A stretch of DNA of 64,000 nt from Chromobacterium piscinae. Lineage in GTDB: Bacteria > Pseudomonadota > Gammaproteobacteria > Burkholderiales > Chromobacteriaceae. Within the stretch, counting starts at the first letter, position 1, and each line of letters opens with the position of its first letter. Under the pieces are notes generated by a model. The model had not been told where the DNA came from. It searched no databases and saw only the letters and a program-made list of their open reading frames with translations. A program made the position numbers and the translations under genes. Where the stretch lies: positions 28,854-92,853 of the forward strand of contig NZ_JAJOHV010000026.1 in assembly GCF_021129175.1 (NCBI RefSeq), written 5' to 3'. This document shows positions 58,544 through 64,000 of the stretch, in pieces.

Positions 58544-59152
58544 TCAAATCCCCGCCGCGCGCCAGGCCAGCAGCACGGCGAAACCCAACAGCAGCAAGCC
58601 GCAGCCGGCATCCAGCCATCGCCGGCCGCGCGCGCCCAGCCGGGACAACAGCGCCCCGCCGCCATAGGCCAACGCCAGCCACCACGATGCGGAGCCGCAG
58701 AACACCCCGGCGACGATGGCCAGCTGCTGCGCGCCGCTGGCGGGCATGCCGCCGGACAAGCCGGCCGCCACCGCGGCGAAGGACAGAATGGTCATCGGGT
58801 TGCTCAAGGTCAGCAGCAGCGTGCCGGCATAGGCGCGCCAGAGCCCGACGCCGCCCTCCTCCCGTTTTGCCGGCTCGAGCATTGGACGCCGCAGCGTGGC
58901 CATCCCCATCCAGGCCAGCAGCGCGCAGCCGGCCCAGCCCAGCGGCCTCGCCAGCTGGCCGGCCAGATGCAAAAGCGCATTGCTGCCGGCGACGCCCGCC
59001 AAGGCGAACAACGCGTCGGCGCTGGCCGCGCCTAGTCCGGTGGCCAAACCCAGCCGCGGTCCGCCGCGCAGGGTGCGGCTGATGCACAACAAACCTATCG
59101 GCCCAACCGGGGCCGCGATCGCCAAGCCTATCAAGCCCGCCTGCCAGAACAT
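58544..59152 (-). CDS. LysE-family amino-acid exporter
   Basis: A 202-residue inner-membrane protein of the LysE/RhtB type with about six hydrophobic helices. It opens MFWQAGLIGLAIAAPVGPIGLLCISRTLRGGPRLGLATGLGAASAD, with the APVGP motif of the first helix, and continues TLLLTLSNPMTILSFAAVAAGLSGG. GGAGGTG precedes the ATG at 59152. It is divergent from an Lrp/AsnC regulator, the classic pairing of an amino-acid exporter with its feedback sensor. The exported amino acid is not identifiable. Confidence 0.93.
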   Translation of the reverse strand: MFWQAGLIGLAIAAPVGPIGLLCISRTLRGGPRLGLATGLGAASADALFALAGVAGSNALLHLAGQLARPLGWAGCALLAWMGMATLRRPMLEPAKREEGGVGLWRAYAGTLLLTLSNPMTILSFAAVAAGLSGGMPASGAQQLAIVAGVFCGSASWWLALAYGGGALLSRLGARGRRWLDAGCGLLLLGFAVLLAWRAAGI

Positions 59153-59277
59153 GTTTTCACCTCCATCGACAATGGGCATAGTGTGCCGCCGCACCCACCC
59201 AATGCCCATGCGTTTTTTTCGTCTAACCGCTATGCTGGCTTTGAAACCTGAGGCCAAACAGCAAAAGGAGTTTACGA

Positions 59278-59721
59278 ATGGAAGTTGACGCCAAATCCTG
59301 GGCGATATTGGCCGCCCTGCAAGCCAATGCGCGGCAATCGCTGACCGAACTGGCGCAGACCGTCGGACTGTCGGTGCCCGCGGTATCGGAACGGGTGCGG
59401 CGGCTGGAGGAAGCCGGCGTGATCCAGGGCTATCACGCGCATGTGGCTCCGCTGCGCGCCGGCTACGCGCTGTCGGCGCTGGTGGGCATCACCGTGCCGC
59501 AACCAGACAAGAAGACGCTGCTGGCGCGGCTGGAGGCGATGCCGGAGGTGATGGAATGCCATCACGTCACCGGCGTCGACTCCTATATGTTCCGCCTGCT
59601 GGCGCGCGACGTCTCGCACCTGGAACAACTGGTGGCGAGCCTGAACGACCTGGGCGAGACGCGCACCGCCATCATCTTGTCCACGCCCATCCAGGGGCGG
59701 CCGGTGCGTCCGCCCCGCTGA
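59278..59721 (+). CDS. Lrp/AsnC-family transcriptional regulator
   Basis: A 147-residue regulator. The N-terminal winged helix is KSWAILAALQANARQSLTELAQTVGLSVPAVSERVRRLEEAGVIQGYHAHVAP, and the C-terminal RAM domain (GYALSALVGITVP to NDLGETRTAIILST) binds an amino acid and sets the octameric state. AAGGAG is placed eight bases before the ATG. It is divergent from the LysE exporter, so it very probably activates or represses that exporter in response to amino acid excess. It is convergent with asnB; their stops lie seven bases apart. Confidence 0.94.
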   Translation: MEVDAKSWAILAALQANARQSLTELAQTVGLSVPAVSERVRRLEEAGVIQGYHAHVAPLRAGYALSALVGITVPQPDKKTLLARLEAMPEVMECHHVTGVDSYMFRLLARDVSHLEQLVASLNDLGETRTAIILSTPIQGRPVRPPR

Positions 59722-59727
59722 GCCGGT

Positions 59728-61578
59728 TTACAAGTCCAGCGCCACCTGGTGGCGCAGCAGCCACTCGTTCAGGCCCAGCGCCATCTCCAGCCCAGCGCGC
59801 TCCGGCGAGGTGCTGGTCTTGCCGAACGGGCGATCCAGCAGCTTCCACGCGGCTGCCTTGTCCAGCAAAGGCAGCGTCGGCGACGACGCGTCATCGAGCA
59901 CCCGGGTCAGCCCTTGGCGCAGCGCCTGTTCATAGGCCGGGTCCTGGGTGGCGGGATACGGACTCTTGACGCGCTGGATGATGGAGTCAGGCAGCACATC
60001 CTTGGCGGCGGCGCGCAGCAGGCTCTTTTCGCGGCCGTCGAAATTTTTCATGCCCCACGGCGCGTTGAAAACGTATTCGACCAGCCGGTGGTCGCAGAAC
60101 GGCACCCTCACCTCCAGCCCCACCGCCATGCTCATCCGGTCCTTGCGGTCCAGCAACGCCTGGACGAAGCGGGTCAAGTGCATGTGGCTGATCTCGCGCA
60201 TGCGTTTCTCCTGCGGCGTGTCCGAGGCCAGCCTCGGCACCTCGGACAATGCCTGCGCGTAACTGTCGCGGCGGAAGCCGGGCATGTCCAGCTCGCGCAG
60301 CAGTCCCGGCGCGATCAGCGACTGGCCGTCGAAGAAAGAGCCGCTCGAGCCGACCAGCCACGGGAAGGTGTCGCCATCCACCGCGGCGGCGTCGTGGAAC
60401 CAGCGGTAGCCGCCGAACACCTCGTCGGCCGACTCGCCGGACAGGGCCACCGTCGATTGCGCCCGGATAGCCTCGAACAGCTTGTACAGCGACGGCAGCA
60501 TATCGCCCCAGTAGGCCGGAGGCAGGTCTTGGGCGCCCAGCACCGCGGCGCGCAGGCCCGGATCGGCGAGCTCGCGGCTTTCCAGCAGGATTTCCTGGTG
60601 CTCGGTGCCGGCGTGGGCGGCCAGGTCGCGCACGAAGGGCGCGTCCGGCGAACCGCGCAGGTAGTCGGCCTCGAACTCGACGCCGTGTTTGACGAAGTCC
60701 ACCGAGAACGAGCGCACCGTGCCCTTGCCTTGGCGCTGCATGCTTTTCGCGGCCAGCGCGGTGACCACCGACGAATCCAGCCCGCCGGACAGCAAGGTGC
60801 ACAAGGGCACGTCGGCGATGATCTGACGCTCGACGATGTCATCCAGCAACGCGCGCACGGTGCGGATGGTGGTGGGCAGATCGTCGGCGTGCTCGCGCGC
60901 CTCCAGCTGCCAGTAGCGGCGCTTGCGCAGACCGTTCCGGTCTATCGTCACCACTTGGCCCGGCCGCACCTCATGCATGCCGGCGAATACCGCGGCTTCC
61001 GGCGTTTTCACCAGATCCAGCATTTCGCGCAGGCCGTCGGCCGTCACCCGCCGCTCGGCTTCCGGGTGGGCCAGGATGGCCTTGGGCTCGGAGCCGAACA
61101 GCACGCCGTCGGGCATCGGATAGTAGTACAGCGGCTTGACGCCCATCCGGTCGCGGACCAGCAGCAGCCGCTGCTCGCGCGCGTCCCACTGCGCGAACGC
61201 GTACATGCCGTTCAGCCGCTCCAGCATCGCCTCGCCCCATTGCAGATAGGCGCGCAGCACCACCTCGGTGTCGCTGCGGGTGCGGAAAGCGTGGCCCAGG
61301 CCCTGCAGCTCCCGGCGCAACTCCTGGAAGTTGTACACCTCCCCGGTGTAGACCAGACACGCCAACGTCTTGCCGTCCTCGTCGGCCGTCATCGGCTGGC
61401 GGCCGCCCTCCAGATCGATGATGGACAGGCGGCGGTGCCCCAGCGCCGCATGGCGGTCCAGCCATAGCCCCTCGTCGTCCGGTCCGCGCAGGGCCATGGT
61501 CCTGGTCATCGTCTCCGCGGCCGCGCGTTGCTCGCGCAGATCGCGCTCGAAACTCACCCATCCGGCAATTCCACACAT
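59728..61578 (-). CDS. asnB: Asparagine synthetase (glutamine-hydrolysing)
   Basis: A 616-residue two-domain enzyme that makes asparagine from aspartate, ATP and glutamine. The class II glutaminase domain begins MCGIAGWVSFERDLREQ, with Cys2 as nucleophile after removal of Met1, and has LGHRRLSIIDLEGGRQPM. The synthetase domain holds the PP-loop LLSGGLDSSVVTALAAKSM and GESADEVFGGYRWFHDA. Its 3' end faces the Lrp gene. Upstream, the gap to the phospholipase gene has AT-rich TTATGCATAACGCATG. Confidence 0.94.
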   Translation of the reverse strand: MCGIAGWVSFERDLREQRAAAETMTRTMALRGPDDEGLWLDRHAALGHRRLSIIDLEGGRQPMTADEDGKTLACLVYTGEVYNFQELRRELQGLGHAFRTRSDTEVVLRAYLQWGEAMLERLNGMYAFAQWDAREQRLLLVRDRMGVKPLYYYPMPDGVLFGSEPKAILAHPEAERRVTADGLREMLDLVKTPEAAVFAGMHEVRPGQVVTIDRNGLRKRRYWQLEAREHADDLPTTIRTVRALLDDIVERQIIADVPLCTLLSGGLDSSVVTALAAKSMQRQGKGTVRSFSVDFVKHGVEFEADYLRGSPDAPFVRDLAAHAGTEHQEILLESRELADPGLRAAVLGAQDLPPAYWGDMLPSLYKLFEAIRAQSTVALSGESADEVFGGYRWFHDAAAVDGDTFPWLVGSSGSFFDGQSLIAPGLLRELDMPGFRRDSYAQALSEVPRLASDTPQEKRMREISHMHLTRFVQALLDRKDRMSMAVGLEVRVPFCDHRLVEYVFNAPWGMKNFDGREKSLLRAAAKDVLPDSIIQRVKSPYPATQDPAYEQALRQGLTRVLDDASSPTLPLLDKAAAWKLLDRPFGKTSTSPERAGLEMALGLNEWLLRHQVALDL

Positions 61579-61743
61579 GATTCGGCTCTCCTCTTGTCAG
61601 CGGCCGGACGGATGATCCGCCCGGTCCGCATTATGCATAACGCATGATTAATCCGAAGGAGGCCCCCGTGGAGGCGGAACTGGTAATAAGAATGGAATAT
61701 TGACGTATTCAGGATAGGCCCGGCTCTTCGCCGGGCCTGGACG

Positions 61744-62958
61744 TCAGCCCGCCTGGCGGCAGGCTTTGTCCGGTGCCTGATATAGGCGGGAAACGTCCAG
61801 CGGCGCGGCGTACGGGGAAGACCAAGTCTGCTCGTGGAGCGCGGCGATTCGCCTGGCCATGGACTCGCTGCGCAGCGCCACTTCCAGATTGCGCGACTTG
61901 TCCATATAGCCGCCGCTCCAGTTGCTGGTGCCGACCCAGGCGATCCTGCCGTCTATTTCCATGGTCTTGCTGTGAATGACGCGGGCGAAGGGGATGCACG
62001 CGCCGTCGCGCGGAATGGTCACCACGCGAACCTCCATGCCGGGCAGCACGGCCAGGCTTTTCAAATAGTCCACGCCCGGCTTTTCCAGATTCCAGTCCGA
62101 CACCATCAGCTTGACCCTGACCCCGCGCGCCAGCGCGCCGCGGATGGCGTTGTCGAACACCGGGTAGTAACTGCGCGGCTTGCCGAAGCTGAGCGGCGCG
62201 TAATCCAGCAACTGGATGCGCACCTCGTCCTTCGCCTCGGCCATCAAGCGCGGCAACGCCTGTTCGGAATCGCCGACGCCGTCCGGGTTGTAGGCGTTGG
62301 GGCTGGCCAGCAGCGCCGCCGGCTGCGACAAGTCCGCAGCCTGCTCCGCCGTCCGCAGCGGCTTGACCTTGCCGCCGGCGGCCAGCGTCGCCTGCGCCGC
62401 CCAGTCCTGTTCGAAAATGGCCTGCATGCGGCCAGCCATCGCCGCGTCGTCAACCTTGAGACCGGTCTCATGAATGTGCTGCAGCGAGCGCCAGTCGAAA
62501 TTCTGGCTGCCGACATAAGCGGACTGCCTGTCCACCACGATGAATTTGGCGTGGATGATGCCGTTGCCGGTCAACTGGTTGTAGTCCAGCTGGCGGTACT
62601 CCAGATTGGGAATGCGCTTGAGCCGCTCTATCGTCGCCGGATCGCTGGCGAACATGCCCTTTTTCTCCATCAGGAAGCGGATCTTCACGCCGCGCCGGCC
62701 GGCGGCATCCAGCTTCTCGATCACGCCGTCCATCAGGCTGCCGGGCTGTCCCGCAACATAGAACTGCTCCAGCGCGATTTCGCGCTTGGCCGAATCAAAC
62801 AGCTGTCCCCACACTGTGGCCGGATCACGCAAATCCGGCGTGTCCAGGCCGGCATGCTGCGGCGCGGTGTGCGCCAGCTCGAAGCCGGGAATCGAGAAAT
62901 CGGCGCGGGCCAGAGAGGACGCCATGATCAGGGCCAGCGGCCACCAGCGTTTGGACAT
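61744..62958 (-). CDS. Exported phospholipase D-family protein
   Basis: A 404-residue exported protein. A signal peptide is clear (SKRWWPLALIMASSLARA, cleavage before DFSIPG). Two HKD motifs follow: IHAKFIVVDRQSAYVGSQN and IHSKTMEIDGRIAWVGTSN, each with His, Lys and Asp at the proper spacing, so the enzyme is predicted active as one polypeptide with two half-sites. The substrate may be a phospholipid, cardiolipin precursor or a nucleic acid; the family name alone does not tell. AAGGA lies five bases before ATG 62958. The 3' end is about 160 bases upstream of the asnB start, on the same strand. Confidence 0.9.
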   Translation of the reverse strand: MSKRWWPLALIMASSLARADFSIPGFELAHTAPQHAGLDTPDLRDPATVWGQLFDSAKREIALEQFYVAGQPGSLMDGVIEKLDAAGRRGVKIRFLMEKKGMFASDPATIERLKRIPNLEYRQLDYNQLTGNGIIHAKFIVVDRQSAYVGSQNFDWRSLQHIHETGLKVDDAAMAGRMQAIFEQDWAAQATLAAGGKVKPLRTAEQAADLSQPAALLASPNAYNPDGVGDSEQALPRLMAEAKDEVRIQLLDYAPLSFGKPRSYYPVFDNAIRGALARGVRVKLMVSDWNLEKPGVDYLKSLAVLPGMEVRVVTIPRDGACIPFARVIHSKTMEIDGRIAWVGTSNWSGGYMDKSRNLEVALRSESMARRIAALHEQTWSSPYAAPLDVSRLYQAPDKACRQAG

Positions 62959-63024
62959 AGCAGCATCCTTTAGAAAAGGGCGCATCATGCCATGGACATG
63001 TTAAGCAGGTATGTAGCCGGCATG

Positions 63025-63051
63025 AAAAAAGGCTGCCCCGAAGGGACAGCC
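63025..63051 (-). terminator. Terminator on the minus strand
   Basis: Read on the minus strand, GGCTGTCCC and GGGGCAGCC (one wobble pair) enclose TTC and are followed by TTTTTT. It lies 26 bases beyond the 3' end of the gene at 63077 and upstream of the phospholipase gene. Confidence 0.85.
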
Positions 63052-63076
63052 GTCAAGACGGGCCCGCTGTGGTCCG

Positions 63077-64000
63077 TCAACGAAGCGAAAGCAGCGAGAT
63101 CACGCGGTAGCGACTGATGCCCAGCAGCGCCGGCACCAGTTGCTGCAGATGATTGAAATCGGCGGTCTGATTGAGCCGGGCGTTGAAATCGCTGACAAAG
63201 CCGCTGGCCCAGCTTTGCTCATCGGTGCGGGCCAACTGCCCTATCGACTGCCTAGCTTCGGCAATGGCGCTGCCGATGGCCGCGCGGGTTTGCTGCAGCT
63301 GGGCGATGGAGCGCACCACGCCTTGCAGAGTCTGGCGCACCTGGGCATGGTCGTCCAACTGCCATTGTCCCGCGTCCAGCGCCGCCGGCTCGGCCTGGGT
63401 CGGCAACGGTTGCGGCATGCCGCCGGGAAAGCGCATGCCGCCGCCGCGCACGGTCAGGCTGTCGCGCAGTCGCGCCCAATCCTGCTCGCCGCAGCTGAAA
63501 CCCAGCCGGCCATGATCGTCTAGTTCGCAGCGCGCGCCCAACGGGCCCAATGCCTGGTTCAGCCTGCGCAGCGCGGCATCGCGGCTGATGCCGTCGCCCA
63601 CCCGCACCGCGGCCGGCGCGGTCTGCCCGTCCAGCGCGAACACCAGGGTTTCCGGCTGCCCGCCGGTCAGGCTGTCCAGGTCCAGGCCGCGCACGGTGAA
63701 GCTTTGCCGGGCGGGCGCGCCCAGCGACAACCGCAACTGGCTGTCCAGGCTGCCGGCGCTATCGGCCTGGCGCCGCTGCCAGCCGGCCTCCAACTCGCCA
63801 CGCTGCTGTTTCAGCCCATCGCTGTCCAGCCGGCGCTGCGACAGCTGCCGGCTGAGATTGCCCTTGAAGCTTTCCAGCTGCCGCAGCATGCCGTCGACGT
63901 AGCCCAGCGCGCATTGCGCGGCGCTCAGCTGCTCGTTCAGCTGAGTGCTGTAGCGCCAGCCGCTGGCGGCGCCGGCCGACGGGCGCGGACTCTCCAGCGC
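63077..64000 (-). CDS. Unidentified protein with coiled-coil ends (5' end outside the window)
   Basis: The minus-strand frame is open to base 64000, so the start lies beyond the window; about 307 C-terminal residues are seen. I do not recognise the family. It has helical, Gln/Leu/Arg-rich stretches at the start of the visible part (YSTQLNEQLSAAQCALGY, LRQLESFKGNLSRQLSQRRL) and near the end (RSIAQLQQTRAAIGSAIAEARQSIGQLA), a middle beta-rich domain (SFTVRGLDLDSLTGGQPETLVFALDG, LGARCELDDHGRLGFSCGEQD), and a short C-terminal FVSDFNARLNQTADFNHLQQL. Heptad-like helices flanking a beta-rich insert are reminiscent of flagellin- or hook-associated proteins, but this is only a resemblance. Confidence 0.6.
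   Translation of the reverse strand, partial: ALESPRPSAGAASGWRYSTQLNEQLSAAQCALGYVDGMLRQLESFKGNLSRQLSQRRLDSDGLKQQRGELEAGWQRRQADSAGSLDSQLRLSLGAPARQSFTVRGLDLDSLTGGQPETLVFALDGQTAPAAVRVGDGISRDAALRRLNQALGPLGARCELDDHGRLGFSCGEQDWARLRDSLTVRGGGMRFPGGMPQPLPTQAEPAALDAGQWQLDDHAQVRQTLQGVVRSIAQLQQTRAAIGSAIAEARQSIGQLARTDEQSWASGFVSDFNARLNQTADFNHLQQLVPALLGISRYRVISLLSLR

Noticed and set aside
59749..61467. 572-codon frame antisense to asnB
   Set aside because: Same reason; the minus-strand asnB product has all catalytic motifs and the antisense product looks random.
63077..64000. Assignment as a flagellar hook-associated protein
   Set aside because: Only general helical flanks resemble these; neighbours give no flagellar context in this window.

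Overview
The window is GC-rich, densely coded DNA from a betaproteobacterium, most probably Chromobacterium or a close relative in the Neisseriales. This is inferred from overall gene content and base composition; there is no rRNA and no species marker. I see no tRNA, CRISPR array, insertion sequence, integrase or prophage. Most of it looks like stable chromosome with a few decayed or accessory spots.

Layout: 1-2.4 kb holds the end of a semialdehyde dehydrogenase, then a DMT exporter divergent from a MarR regulator across three evenly spaced palindromes. 2.5-6.7 kb carries a glutathione transferase, a large flavin/2Fe-2S fusion oxidoreductase, a LysR regulator and a divergent AhpD-like protein. 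6.8-10.6 kb is a LytS/LytTR two-component system followed by a close relative of the E. coli transporter YhjX; the gap contains two 10-bp direct repeats with an 11-bp spacer, very like the published E. coli YpdB site, so this is probably a pyruvate-sensing module. 10.6-11.4 kb has a strong terminator, an unexplained 109-bp element with perfect 24-bp inverted arms, and yaiI.

11.6-21.9 kb is a leucine/isovalerate catabolic operon (liuA, liuB, liuC, liuD, liuE, then acetoacetyl-CoA synthetase) headed by a MerR-type palindrome. It is interspersed with four small genes (NTF2-like, an unknown AT-richer 88-residue protein, TPR, GyrI-like). The pathway takes isovaleryl-CoA to acetyl-CoA and acetoacetate and then reactivates acetoacetate. 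22-27 kb carries an HDOD protein, an NAD-dependent epimerase-like protein divergent from a LysR regulator, an ArnT-like glycosyltransferase and L31. 27.3-37 kb has cysS, a phosphofructokinase with a mixed donor signature, a secreted cysteine-rich protein that may be a barnase-like RNase, a 5'-nucleotidase lipoprotein, glnS, a methyltransferase, an acetyltransferase and a Kdo hydroxylase.

37.3-49.8 kb has a YgiQ radical SAM protein, SelO, several GNAT acetyltransferases, an HD-GYP protein with a degenerate second copy, an Imm5-like protein, a 534-residue protein built from two diverged copies of a ~200-residue module, a HAD phosphatase and GhrA. 49.8-64 kb has a SulP transporter, a decayed gene, PPK2, a periplasmic molybdopterin-fold protein translationally coupled to a hybrid histidine kinase, a degenerate MNT nucleotidyltransferase, a chemoreceptor, a LysE exporter divergent from an Lrp regulator, an asparagine synthetase, a phospholipase D and the 3' end of an unidentified coiled-coil protein that runs off the window.
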